Assembly: GCA_910589265.1 (NCBI GenBank)
Contig: CAJUTQ010000094.1
Location: 1-64,000, forward strand
From: an uncultured Lachnospiraceae bacterium
GTDB taxonomy: Bacteria > Bacillota > Clostridia > Lachnospirales > Lachnospiraceae
DNA length: 64,000 nucleotides
Direction of reading: 5' to 3'
Part shown: piece by piece, positions 17,922 through 25,787 of the stretch
Position numbering within the stretch: the stretch's first letter is position 1
Layout: the number at the start of each line of letters is the position of its first letter
Notes under the pieces: model-generated
Databases searched by the model: none
What the model was told of the DNA's origin: nothing
The model's input: only the letters and a program-made list of their open reading frames with translations
Program-made: the position numbers and the translations under genes

Positions 17922-18719
17922 ATGAGAATGAATGTATTAGGAATTGTTCTGGCTACACTTTGTGTGGCAGGAGTAGGACTGTTTATAGGTGTCTTTCTTG
18001 GAGTTTCTGCGGAAGCATTCAAAGTGGAAGTAGATGAGAAGGAAGAGGCCGTCTTGGCAGCGCTTCCCGGTAACAATTGTGGAGGCTGCGGTTTTGCAGG
18101 CTGCTCTGGTTTAGCGGCAGCTATTGCAAAGGGAGAGGCTGATGTAGGCGGCTGTCCAGTTGGAGGTTCTGACGTAGCTGCAAAAATTGCTTCTATTATG
18201 GGAAAAGAAGCAGGAGAATCAAAACACATGGTAGCCTTTGTAAAATGTGCTGGAAATTGTGATAATGCCTCAGTTGACTATGAATATTATGGGATTAAGG
18301 ACTGTAAAATGTTAGCCTTTATTCCAAATGGAGGAGCAAAAACATGTAACCAAGGTTGTTTAGGTTATGGCTCATGTGTCAATGTATGTCCTTTTGATGC
18401 GATTCATGTAATAAATGGAGTTGCCGTTGTAGATAAGGATGCTTGTAAGGCATGTAATAAATGTGTGACAGAATGTCCCAAAAACTTAATTGAACTAGTA
18501 CCCTATGAATCTAAGCATTTAGTTACATGTAGTTCCAAAGAAAAAGGACCAGCGACTATGAAAGCATGTAAAGTAGGCTGTATAGGCTGTGGACTGTGCG
18601 TAAAAGTTTGTCCTGCAGGAGCAGTTACAGTGACGGATTTCCATGCATACATTGATCAAGAGAAGTGTACTGGTTGTGGAGCTTGCGCACAAAAATGTCC
18701 AAAGAAAGCAATCATATAA
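17922..18719 (+). CDS. rnfB: Rnf complex subunit B (polyferredoxin)
   Basis: A 265-residue subunit that takes electrons from reduced ferredoxin. One N-terminal helix anchors it (~5-25). A CGGCGFAGC...C four-cysteine motif (near residues 47-75) binds the first cluster, followed by CNQGCLGYGSCVNVCP, CKACNKCVTECP, CIGCGLCVKVCP and CTGCGACAQKCP, which makes a multi-cluster ferredoxin-like chain. It is the last gene of the rnf operon. No clear terminator follows before the hemerythrin gene, so read-through is possible. Confidence 0.96.
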   Translation: MRMNVLGIVLATLCVAGVGLFIGVFLGVSAEAFKVEVDEKEEAVLAALPGNNCGGCGFAGCSGLAAAIAKGEADVGGCPVGGSDVAAKIASIMGKEAGESKHMVAFVKCAGNCDNASVDYEYYGIKDCKMLAFIPNGGAKTCNQGCLGYGSCVNVCPFDAIHVINGVAVVDKDACKACNKCVTECPKNLIELVPYESKHLVTCSSKEKGPATMKACKVGCIGCGLCVKVCPAGAVTVTDFHAYIDQEKCTGCGACAQKCPKKAII

Positions 18720-18803
18720 AGAGAAAAATACCATAATACTTGGAATACATGTTACAAATACAAAGACACCATTAGAAATAATGAGAAAGGCATAGGTAGC
18801 AAT

Positions 18804-19214
18804 ATGTTTGAAATGAAAGATGAGTATTTGGTAGGAATTGAGATGATTGATGAGGAGCATCGTAAACTATTTGAAATTGCGGAAAGGACATATCAATTAC
18901 TTCATAATGACTACTTGTCTGACAAGTACGACAATATAAGCGATATATTACAGGAATTAAAGGATTATACCATTGAGCATTTTCGGCATGAAGAAGAATA
19001 CATGGAAAAAATCCAATATAAAAGAATGTTTACGCAAAAGATGCAGCATCGAGCTTTTATACAAAAATTAGAGGAGTATAGCTCTTGGAATTTAGATAGA
19101 AGTCAGGATGATGTTATACAAGATATATTTAAATTTTTGACAGATTGGCTGACTAAGCATATTTATGAGAGCGATAAGCTTATTGGAGAGGCTGAGGAAA
19201 AGGAAGAAGATTAA
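18804..19214 (+). CDS. Bacteriohemerythrin
   Basis: A 136-residue four-helix protein with a non-haem di-iron site. The ligands are visible in order: DEEHRKLFE (His and Glu), HFRHEEEYM (His-x3-His type region), QHRAF (His) and HIYESD (His and Asp), the standard hemerythrin set. Such proteins bind O2 or NO, or sense oxygen, and in anaerobes may protect oxygen-sensitive enzymes; the preceding rnf operon encodes many exposed Fe-S clusters. It converges on apbE with a 4-bp overlap of the stop regions. Confidence 0.92.
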   Translation: MFEMKDEYLVGIEMIDEEHRKLFEIAERTYQLLHNDYLSDKYDNISDILQELKDYTIEHFRHEEEYMEKIQYKRMFTQKMQHRAFIQKLEEYSSWNLDRSQDDVIQDIFKFLTDWLTKHIYESDKLIGEAEEKEED

Positions 19215-20257
19215 TTTCCCCAGCCAGAAGATGGATGAAGAACATAATCTTTTGTAATAAAGAGGGCTTCTGTGTTGTCTAGTGTTTCAATCAATTTCAT
19301 TCCCTTTTGCAGACCAAGGGTAAAGCAAATAGTGCTAAGGCAATCTCCATCAACAGATGAATCACATAATATGGAAACGCCAAACAGGTTATTCTCATAG
19401 GGATAGCCTGTTTTTGGATTTAAAATATGATGATACAAAATGTCATCGACAAAAAAATATCGTTCATAAATTCCAGATGATACTACGGATTGATCCTTTA
19501 TTTGAATGACATCAATGGTAGTATTTTTCGTTTCAAAAGGCATTTGTATTCCAATAGAAAAAGGAGATCCATCTGGCTTTTCACCAATACTTAGAAGGTT
19601 GCCTCCTAAATTAATGAGAGCAGAGTTAACCCCTTTGGACAAAAGAAATTCTTTTAGCCGATCAGCAATATAACCTTTCGCAGTTCCCCCTAAATCTAAT
19701 GATAAATTGGGATCAAGAAGGGTTACTTCGTTTCCTTGAATAAATATTTTTGTATAGTCAATAGACGAAATCGCTTTTTCGATATCTCTTTTAGAAGGTA
19801 TAAGGTTAGAGCCATCCGTAAAATTCCAAAGAGAGCTGACATTTCCTATTGTAATATCAAAGTTTCCCTCAGAGAGCTTGCAGTAATCAAGGGAAATGTT
19901 AAGTAAATCAATCGTTTCATCTGAGACTTTTGTGGGGGCTCCATTGGATGCATTGATTTTGGCAATATCACTTGTAGGAATGGATTTACTAAATTTGCTT
20001 TCGTAATTTTTACATAAGTCGAAACATTCATCAAGAAGTTTTTGGGATGAATGGTCATATAAAGAAATAGTTACAACAGTATCCAGTAAAAAGTCGGTTC
20101 TTTGTATAGGTTCTTTTGTAAAAGAGCATCCTGTCACACAAATCAAAGTAAAAAGATTTAAAATGGCAATTTTTAATGGAAGATATTTTGGCCTATTCCT
20201 CTTTGGGAAAGGAATAGTAAATAAAAAAGAAGAAATATATATAAAAAATATTGACAT
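19211..20257 (-). CDS. apbE: FAD:protein FMN transferase, lipoprotein form
   Basis: A 348-residue ApbE enzyme that transfers FMN from FAD to Ser/Thr of target flavoproteins such as RnfG and RnfD. A lipobox (VTGC, near residue 43) follows a hydrophobic stretch, placing it outside the membrane where the RnfG domain lies. The catalytic domain contains DTVVTISLYD, LDLGGTAKGYIADRL (FAD site), LINLGGN and HHILNPKTGYP. I use ATG 20257 because GGAGGA lies 9 bp upstream; an in-frame ATG at 20284 has no RBS. The N-terminus carries an additional hydrophobic segment before the lipoprotein signal. The proximity to rnf fits its role. Confidence 0.93.
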   Translation of the reverse strand: MSIFFIYISSFLFTIPFPKRNRPKYLPLKIAILNLFTLICVTGCSFTKEPIQRTDFLLDTVVTISLYDHSSQKLLDECFDLCKNYESKFSKSIPTSDIAKINASNGAPTKVSDETIDLLNISLDYCKLSEGNFDITIGNVSSLWNFTDGSNLIPSKRDIEKAISSIDYTKIFIQGNEVTLLDPNLSLDLGGTAKGYIADRLKEFLLSKGVNSALINLGGNLLSIGEKPDGSPFSIGIQMPFETKNTTIDVIQIKDQSVVSSGIYERYFFVDDILYHHILNPKTGYPYENNLFGVSILCDSSVDGDCLSTICFTLGLQKGMKLIETLDNTEALFITKDYVLHPSSGWGN

Positions 20258-20290
20258 TGTTTGGATTCCTCCGTTTTCCTTCAACGATTG

Positions 20291-20320
20291 TTGTCAATTT
20301 GGGTACATGTATGATATTAT
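20291..20320 (+). promoter_or_regulatory. Possible promoter of the GH25 gene
   Basis: TTGTCA (20291-20296), 18 bp, TATTAT (20315-20320), in the 96-bp gap between the divergent apbE and muramidase genes; the following GGAAAGGAG is the RBS of the latter. Confidence 0.4.
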
Positions 20321-20353
20321 ATCAGATAGAGAGGAATTAGGAAAGGAGACAGT

Positions 20354-21586
20354 ATGAAGTCGTCAAATGATTTTTTAGAAGAAAAATATTCAGGTAAGTT
20401 AGTGGGAATATCAATAATTGGTGTATCTTTTGTTGCCTTTATATTGCTGCTGACTCTTTTTTTGAATCAAAAACAAATGAATGCTGCGGAAACTGCTAAA
20501 TTGGAAAAGGAAAGCTTGGAAGCAGAGGCACAAGAAACTATAAATGAACAGAGTACATTAACCTCCGATGATTTGGACTTTTGGGGAATGTATGACTATA
20601 AAGAGGAAGAAGAACGAGAGGTACAGGCTCGTAGACGAGTAGAAGAAATGCTAAAAGAGGAAAGGGAGAAAGCAGAAAAAGAAGCTTTGGAAAAGGAACG
20701 GGAAGAGCTTTCGGAGTCTTTGAAAAAAAAGGAAAGTGAAGAGAATAAGACAGCTCTTACAGAGGAAAACGACAGTAAGATAGACGATGAAACAGAAACA
20801 ATACAGGAAGAAGACTATGCATCTAATGAAAAATATACAGAAATTACAAAGGAGGATGGAACAAAGGAATGGGTGGAAATATTAGATACAATTCCCCAGA
20901 ATAATTATAATTTTGATGCAAATTTAGTATACAGCGATCCTCAGATGAAATATTTTACAGACGGAAAGCAGACATCCTCTTTTGGGATCGATGTTTCTGC
21001 AATGCAAGGAGAGATTGATTGGAAAAAAGTAAAGGATGCTGGTGTGGATTTTGCCATGATCCGAGTAGGGGCAAGAGGTTACCAAAGTGGGACAGTAAGT
21101 GTGGATAACCGGTTTGCCCAGAACATAGAAGGAGCAATAAGCCAAGGAATCAAAGTAGGAGTCTATTTTTACTCTCAGGCAACAACGTCTGCGGAAGCTA
21201 TTGAAGAGGCCAATTTTGTTGTAGGGGCTATTAATCATTATCCTATATCTTATCCCATTGTTTATGATACAGAACGGGTGGAAAATGATGCGGCAAGAAC
21301 GGATAACTTGACCAACGCACAGAGAACCCAGTTTGCTCTGGATTTTTGCAATACAGTAAAAAATTGGGGATACAAGCCAATGATTTATGCTCAGAAAGAA
21401 TGGCTTTTGAAAAGGCATGATTTGGAGCTTTTAAACGGTATTGATATTTGGTATGCAGAGGTAGCTGATAAGCCAGATTACCCGTATCAATTTGTCATGT
21501 GGCAGTACTCTCAGACAGGAAAAATTGATGGAATTAATGGAGATGTAGATTTGAACATTGGATTTGTGGATTATGAAAAAAGATAA
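20354..21586 (+). CDS. Membrane-anchored GH25 muramidase (lysozyme)
   Basis: A 410-residue protein: short cytoplasmic N-terminus, one membrane helix (~16-38), a long Glu/Lys-rich segment likely to be coiled coil (~45-160), then a glycoside hydrolase 25 domain (~210-405). FGIDVSAMQG supplies the first catalytic Asp and YPIVYDTE the Asp/Glu pair on strand 4; FVMWQYSQTG and DLNIGF close the barrel. It should cleave the MurNAc-GlcNAc bond of peptidoglycan while tethered to the membrane, which suggests a role in wall growth or remodelling rather than a phage lysin. No transglycosylase or holin genes are nearby. Confidence 0.92.
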   Translation: MKSSNDFLEEKYSGKLVGISIIGVSFVAFILLLTLFLNQKQMNAAETAKLEKESLEAEAQETINEQSTLTSDDLDFWGMYDYKEEEEREVQARRRVEEMLKEEREKAEKEALEKEREELSESLKKKESEENKTALTEENDSKIDDETETIQEEDYASNEKYTEITKEDGTKEWVEILDTIPQNNYNFDANLVYSDPQMKYFTDGKQTSSFGIDVSAMQGEIDWKKVKDAGVDFAMIRVGARGYQSGTVSVDNRFAQNIEGAISQGIKVGVYFYSQATTSAEAIEEANFVVGAINHYPISYPIVYDTERVENDAARTDNLTNAQRTQFALDFCNTVKNWGYKPMIYAQKEWLLKRHDLELLNGIDIWYAEVADKPDYPYQFVMWQYSQTGKIDGINGDVDLNIGFVDYEKR

Positions 21587-21653
21587 AGAAAATGCCAAAG
21601 GAGCACTTGATTTGTACGTCTGTAGAAGGAAGAAGATATGTTAGGGTCATTAC

Positions 21654-21691
21654 AGCTCTTGGAGTGTAGAAGTCTGCACCAAGAGCTTTTT
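21654..21691 (+). terminator. Terminator after the GH25 gene
   Basis: AGCTCTTGG (21654-21662) pairs with CCAAGAGCT (21679-21687), with a further GTG/CAC pair inside, followed by TTTTT. It lies 68 bp after the muramidase stop, in a 372-bp gene-free stretch (21587-21958) that otherwise holds only AT-rich sequence and the regulator promoter. Confidence 0.75.
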
Positions 21692-21906
21692 GCATAGTAT
21701 TTCCAGTGTGTTATATAAAAACTTAGAAGAATGCTTGGAAGGAAAAATTTGTAATACTAATATACTATTCTATATATAAACAGTCTGCTGTATTGAGCAA
21801 GTAGTAGAAAATGAACAATATAATAATTGAAAATTTTAACAAAAAAACAAATGCAAGAAACTCTTGCGCCAAAAAAAGTGGGAATGCAAGTACATGTTTC
21901 TTGTTT

Positions 21907-21934
21907 TTGATTAGTACATCACATATGATATGAT
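21907..21934 (+). promoter_or_regulatory. Possible promoter of the HTH membrane regulator
   Basis: TTGATT (21907-21912), 16 bp, TATGAT (21929-21934), placing the start about 20 bp before the gene, which has AGGAGG at good spacing. The surroundings are rich in A and T, so the call is tentative. Confidence 0.4.
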
Positions 21935-21958
21935 ACAAAGATAGTAGGAGGAACATAT

Positions 21959-22597
21959 ATGAACTTTGGTGAACAAATCAAAAAGATAAGGAAGGACAGA
22001 AATTTAACCCAACAAGGTATAGCTGAAAAACTTGGTATTTCAAGGCAGGCTGTTTCCAATTGGGAGAATGATAAAAACCTTCCTGATATTGAAATGTTAA
22101 TCAAAATGTCACAAGTGTTCCATATAACACTTGACGAATTACTATTAGGAGGAACTCAAATGAACAACATGACTGAAAAAATTATTAAGGATAGTAGTGA
22201 AAATGCGCGGATAAAAATGAATCTTTTGGGTATTAAGATTGGCGGGGCATTGCTGGTTCTAAGCTTTATTAGCCTAATAGCAGGTGTTTTATCGCCAATC
22301 TCTATAGAAGGATATTTTGGGACAATTTTTACGGCATCGATGTATGGTGGTATACTCACATTTTTGATTATTGGAATGAAAAACATGGCAGATATTTTCA
22401 GAAAGAAGGAATATAAACAGCAGAATGGGAAGCTTTTGGCCATTGGCGGGACGCTGGTGTTAGCTGGAATTTTAGCTTATTTTCTCTCCCTAGTTACAGA
22501 GAGAGTTTCCAGCTACCTTGGATTTCTAGGAATTGCTGTGGGCATTCTTCTCATAGTTGTGGGAACACGAACTTCAAAACAGGAGATAGAAAAATAA
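21959..22597 (+). CDS. XRE-family HTH regulator with membrane-spanning C-terminus
   Basis: A 212-residue protein. The first ~65 residues form a lambda-repressor-like HTH: IRKDRNLTQQGIAEKLGISR then QAVSNWENDKNLPDIEML. The remainder has four hydrophobic helices (~95-115, 125-142, 160-180, 188-206). This fusion is common in Firmicutes and suggests a DNA-binding protein held at the membrane that responds to envelope state or a membrane-acting compound. It is a single gene with its own promoter, and a strong hairpin follows. Targets are unknown. Confidence 0.85.
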   Translation: MNFGEQIKKIRKDRNLTQQGIAEKLGISRQAVSNWENDKNLPDIEMLIKMSQVFHITLDELLLGGTQMNNMTEKIIKDSSENARIKMNLLGIKIGGALLVLSFISLIAGVLSPISIEGYFGTIFTASMYGGILTFLIIGMKNMADIFRKKEYKQQNGKLLAIGGTLVLAGILAYFLSLVTERVSSYLGFLGIAVGILLIVVGTRTSKQEIEK

Positions 22598-22670
22598 GAT
22601 GTGTCGGTTATTGTCTGTTGTCATGCATTGGTATACGAAATTTCGTCGGCAAGGTAGAGCTGTTTGATAC

Positions 22671-22713
22671 ATATCCCTTTCTGTCTGGCTATCAGCCAGA
22701 TAAGAAGGGTATT
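22671..22713. terminator. Long interrupted hairpin between the regulator and the amidase
   Basis: TCTGGCT-ATC-AGCCAGA forms a 7-bp core (22684-22700), extended outward by CCCTT/AAGGG and ATA/TAT with small bulges. There is no T-run after it, so it could be a weak terminator, an mRNA stabiliser or a structured leader of the downstream amidase gene, 66 bp away. Confidence 0.4.
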
Positions 22714-22778
22714 TACTTTATTATCTTAAATGAGTTTACGTATTACGTTTATTTTATATAACAGGAGAGGACAAGACA

Positions 22779-23660
22779 ATGGGTTTATTAAAAATTGCTT
22801 TATTGCAAATAGTGCCTTGTGACACGCTGCAAGGAAACTTGGAAAAGGGAATGGAATATTGCAAAAGGGCAGGAACGCTGGGAGCTGATATTGCACTATT
22901 TCCTGAAATGTGGAGCAATGGATATAATATTTATAATCGACCTTTGGAGGAGTGGACAGCGGAAGCAATTGCCTCTAACAGTGATTTTGTCAATACATTC
23001 AGGAAGCTTGCCAGAGAACAAAACATGGCTATTGGCATAACCTTACTGGAAAGACATAAAAAGGGTATTAGCAATACATTTATACTATTTGATAGATTTG
23101 GAGAACAAAAATTTGTTTATAGGAAAGTCCATACTTGTGATTTTGGTGTAGAACGTAATTTAATGCCAGGCGATGATTTTTATGTTGCTATCTTGAATAC
23201 TGCTTTAGGCGAAATAAATGTTGGGGCAATGATTTGTTATGATCGAGAGTTTCCCGAAAGTGCACGAATTTTAATGCTAAAAGGTGCAGAACTGATTCTT
23301 GTGCCAAATGCCTGCCCTATGGAAATCAACCGACTCTCCCAGCTTCGTGCAAGAGCTTACGAAAATATGTTAGCTATTGCCACTTGTAATTATCCAGAAA
23401 CTGTTCCAGATTGCAATGGTGGTTCAAGCGTTTTTGATGGTGTAGCTTACCTGTCTGAAATGGAAGGCTCACGGGATACATGTCTTTTGCAGGCAGATGG
23501 TCAGGAGGGAATTTATATGGCAAAATTAGATGTGGAGCAGCTTCGTCATTATCGTCAAAGGGAAGTGCATGGCAATGCCTATCGACATCCCTCGAAATAT
23601 ACCCTTTTGTTTGATACAAAAAGAAAGGATCCTTTTATTAGAAAAGATTACCGGGAATAG
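22779..23660 (+). CDS. Carbon-nitrogen hydrolase (nitrilase superfamily)
   Basis: A 293-residue nitrilase-fold enzyme. The Glu-Lys-Cys triad is present in ALFPEMW (Glu near 43), VYRKVHTCDFG (Lys near 117) and GAMICYDREFPESAR (Cys near 152). The second glutamate (RAYENMLAIATCN) is also conserved. These enzymes hydrolyse amide or nitrile C-N bonds, for example in omega-amides, beta-ureido acids or N-carbamoyl compounds; the substrate cannot be told from sequence and no pathway genes sit beside it. It has a good RBS (AACAGGAGAGG) and appears to be monocistronic. Confidence 0.88.
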   Translation: MGLLKIALLQIVPCDTLQGNLEKGMEYCKRAGTLGADIALFPEMWSNGYNIYNRPLEEWTAEAIASNSDFVNTFRKLAREQNMAIGITLLERHKKGISNTFILFDRFGEQKFVYRKVHTCDFGVERNLMPGDDFYVAILNTALGEINVGAMICYDREFPESARILMLKGAELILVPNACPMEINRLSQLRARAYENMLAIATCNYPETVPDCNGGSSVFDGVAYLSEMEGSRDTCLLQADGQEGIYMAKLDVEQLRHYRQREVHGNAYRHPSKYTLLFDTKRKDPFIRKDYRE

Positions 23661-23739
23661 AGTATAGTCTAAAAAGAATCCTATCTTATTCTATGCAATG
23701 ACTCCGATTCTGTATACTGGGGATATTGCTATAAAATTT

Positions 23740-24054
23740 TTAATTTAATTTCTGTAATTTTTCAAAATAATTTTCATAAGATGTAGTTTTAAATTCTTTC
23801 GACTGTTTAAAGGCAATATAATGTTCTATGTCTTTTTTGTATTCTGCCAAATATTTTTTTGGATCTTCTATAGCATTGTGTATGCTTATTCCTATATTTT
23901 CCACAAAAGTTTTATCCAGATAAGTTTGTAACTCATCTGAAAAGTTACGATAATGATTTTTTTGAATAGTTGGAGAAATCAGTCTCTGTTTCATAGAATA
24001 CTCCATAGCCTTCTTTGTGAAAGAATAGTTCTTACACACTTCGTGGATAAGCAT
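23740..24054 (-). pseudogene. Shortened MerR-like regulator, probable internal deletion
   Basis: A 104-residue frame. The first ~42 residues look like a MerR HTH start (MLIHEVCKNYSFTKKAMEY, then GLISP-like RLISP and YRNFSDE), although several usual positions differ. The last ~60 residues (DKTFVENIG..., EDPKKYLAEYKKDIEHYIAFKQS) resemble the far C-terminus of the larger MerR-type regulators of Lachnospiraceae, which are roughly 230-250 residues long. The connecting helix and effector region are missing, so I read it as an internally deleted remnant. A functional mini-regulator is the alternative. Confidence 0.5.
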
Positions 24055-24283
24055 GATGAGTCACCTCCAAATATATAATAAAGAAAGTACAGATGTTTTG
24101 GGAATTCTTCAAGGGAAAAGAATTAGAAGATTAAAAAAAGATTTCAGAATTGGAAAACAAGAGTATGAACAGATCTGTGCTAGGAATAAAGCTTTTGAAG
24201 AAAGAAGGAAGGAAAACTGGGAAAAGCTAAAGAGAATAAGAAGAAATGGGGAACCCCTCATATTCTCCAAAAAGGGTATATAG
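24053..24283 (+). CDS. Small basic protein of unknown function (uncertain)
   Basis: A 76-residue frame, very rich in Arg, Lys and Glu, probably one long helix (~25-65). It starts on the opposite strand from the MerR-like gene and shares its first bases. No good RBS precedes 24053; later in-frame starts are possible. The only support is an intrinsic terminator about 50 bp after its stop, which implies transcription on this strand. No family recognised. Confidence 0.3.
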   Translation: MMSHLQIYNKESTDVLGILQGKRIRRLKKDFRIGKQEYEQICARNKAFEERRKENWEKLKRIRRNGEPLIFSKKGI

Positions 24284-24333
24284 AAATAAGAAATCAAGAA
24301 AAGTTTTCCAGTGTTTGGCTGAAATAAAAAGTT

Positions 24334-24369
24334 GGAATATCTCGTACAGGAAGATATTCCTATTTTTTT
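24334..24369 (+). terminator. Intrinsic terminator
   Basis: GGAATATCT (24334-24342) pairs with AGATATTCC (24352-24360) across a 9-nt loop, followed by TATTTTTTT. It lies in a 349-bp gap (24284-24632) that otherwise holds AT-rich sequence and the promoter of the next gene. Confidence 0.8.
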
Positions 24370-24538
24370 GCACAAAAAAAAGAAAAGGCAAGCTAAAAAG
24401 GAAAAATTTTTTATGTATAATGTGTAAAAAATATGCTTGTAAATAATTGTAAACTATAGTTATTATTGCTAAAGTTTTAAATATTTATCATTTCATTGTA
24501 TATTTTTTCACAAAGACGTAATAATATGTAACAATTAG

Positions 24539-24567
24539 TTAACAAATTATGAAATATGTGTTATAAT
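24539..24567 (+). promoter_or_regulatory. Promoter of the SleB-like hydrolase gene
   Basis: TTAACA (24539-24544), exactly 17 bp, TATAAT (24562-24567). This near-consensus sigma-A promoter leaves a leader of about 60 nt before the gene, so expression is likely vegetative rather than sporulation-specific. Confidence 0.7.
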
Positions 24568-24632
24568 AATTTTACACTGCAAAACTATATTATGGTGCAA
24601 GCGAGGAAAAAAGAAAAGGAGTAAGGAGATTT

Positions 24633-25568
24633 ATGAAAAACTTACTTAAAATGAATTTGAGTACTTTAGAAAGAAAAGGAAAAAAGCAAAAACGTTATTT
24701 CTGGACGACAGCCTTTACCTTATATGTAGCATCAGGAATTTTTTGTGGATATGGAATGAGTGCATGGAAGGCTAAGACTGAAAAAACATCATTGGAGTAT
24801 GCTTTACTGAAGACAGAACAATATCGTGAGCCAGAATCTTTTTCTGAACGTTCACAGACGACTTTTGCAGAAGTTGTATTTCCCCAAACAGAAGAAAAAC
24901 GAGAAGATGAGATAAAAACAGAAGAAATTGTAAATGAGAGTACAACGGTCAATGATTTAATAGAAGAACCCCATCATGAAGAAAAACCAGAGGAGAATAT
25001 GGATGAAAATGGGGAAGAAAACGCAACAGAGAATACGAATAACCAGTTGGCAGAATCTTTGCCAGAATGGGTAGAAGAACAGGAGGAGCAAGGAGAGGAA
25101 GAAGTCGCAACTCCACCAGTTCCTCAAAAGGAAGAAGTAGAACCACAAGCCCCTTCTTCCCATGTTCCAGTAGAAACTCCTGTACTTCAGGCTCAACCTA
25201 TTACTACAGAAATGTCTCTTAGTGCTATGTATTCTTCTGAATTTGAAGCTTTGTGTAAGATTGTAGAAGCTGAGGCAGGAGGAGAAGATATGAAGGGAAA
25301 AATATTAGTGGCAAATGTGGTTATGAACCGAGTTTCCAATCCAAGATATCCCAATACTGTAACAGAAGTTGTATTTCAAAGTGGGCAGTTTACGCCAGTG
25401 AGGAATGGAAGCTATGTAAGGGCTAATGTTTCTCCAAGTACCTTGGAGGCAGTAACAAGAGCATTATCAGGAGAGGATTATTCCCAAGGCGCCTTGTACT
25501 TTAACTCAGCAGGTACAATAAATCGTACAATGATTTTTCAACATGGTGGACATCGGTTTTATTTATAA
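24633..25568 (+). CDS. SleB-like cell wall hydrolase with membrane anchor
   Basis: A 311-residue protein with one N-terminal membrane helix (~25-45), a long acidic and proline-rich linker (~60-195), and a C-terminal Hydrolase_2 (SleB/CwlJ) domain (~205-311). ALCKIVEAEAGGED carries the catalytic Glu, followed by GKILVANVVMNRV, QFTPV and ALYFNSAG. The family cleaves peptidoglycan, originally in spore cortex germination, and has many vegetative members. The housekeeping-type promoter and the membrane anchor favour a vegetative wall role here. A strong terminator follows 14 bp downstream. Confidence 0.88.
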   Translation: MKNLLKMNLSTLERKGKKQKRYFWTTAFTLYVASGIFCGYGMSAWKAKTEKTSLEYALLKTEQYREPESFSERSQTTFAEVVFPQTEEKREDEIKTEEIVNESTTVNDLIEEPHHEEKPEENMDENGEENATENTNNQLAESLPEWVEEQEEQGEEEVATPPVPQKEEVEPQAPSSHVPVETPVLQAQPITTEMSLSAMYSSEFEALCKIVEAEAGGEDMKGKILVANVVMNRVSNPRYPNTVTEVVFQSGQFTPVRNGSYVRANVSPSTLEAVTRALSGEDYSQGALYFNSAGTINRTMIFQHGGHRFYL

Positions 25569-25581
25569 GGAAGAAAAGCGC

Positions 25582-25629
25582 TGTAGGGCACAAAATCTAA
25601 ATTGATTTTGTGCCCTACAACGTTTTTTT
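25582..25629 (+). terminator. Strong terminator after the SleB-like gene
   Basis: A perfect 16-bp stem (25582-25597 / 25604-25619) with a 6-nt loop TAAATT, followed within 3 nt by seven Ts (25623-25629). Confidence 0.92.
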
Positions 25630-25633
25630 CTAT

Positions 25634-25685
25634 CATAGGAAAGAACTTGTTACTATGAAGTGCTATAGTATACGGATTCCCTATG
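25634..25685. repeat. 52-nt intergenic repeat, copy A
   Basis: Second copy of the element at 10776-10827: same length, same CATAGG/CCTATG ends, and the core TTGTTACTATGAAGTG. In this copy the inverted ends extend outward to 15 perfect base pairs (25625-25639 with 25680-25694), so the whole unit can fold as one long hairpin. The left extension shares the T-run of the preceding terminator. Confidence 0.6.
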
Positions 25686-25760
25686 ATAGAAAAAGTCCTC
25701 CAGGCAGGATCGCACTGCGCCAGAAAGGTAAAATGTTGCCAGAGCGACCCGCTACAGGGG

Positions 25761-25785
25761 AAGAATCCTGCTTTGCAGGATTCTT
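25761..25785. terminator. Hairpin at the end of the AP2-like gene
   Basis: AAGAATCCTGC and GCAGGATTCTT form a perfect 11-bp stem with a TTT loop, 2 bp beyond the stop codon of the minus-strand gene. Neither side has a good T-run, so it may be a weak terminator or an mRNA 3'-end stabiliser. The preceding 65 bp (25695-25760) is GC-richer than its surroundings and holds no gene. Confidence 0.5.
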
Positions 25786-25787
25786 AT

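Noticed and set aside
20258..20284. Longer ApbE start at 20284
   Set aside because: No RBS precedes it, whereas GGAGGA is well placed before the in-frame ATG at 20257.
20924..21418. 164-residue frame antisense to the GH25 domain
   Set aside because: The sense strand has a well-conserved catalytic domain; the antisense frame has no recognisable features or RBS.
20354..21586. GH25 muramidase as a prophage lysin
   Set aside because: It has a membrane anchor and coiled coil and no holin, tail or integrase genes beside it.
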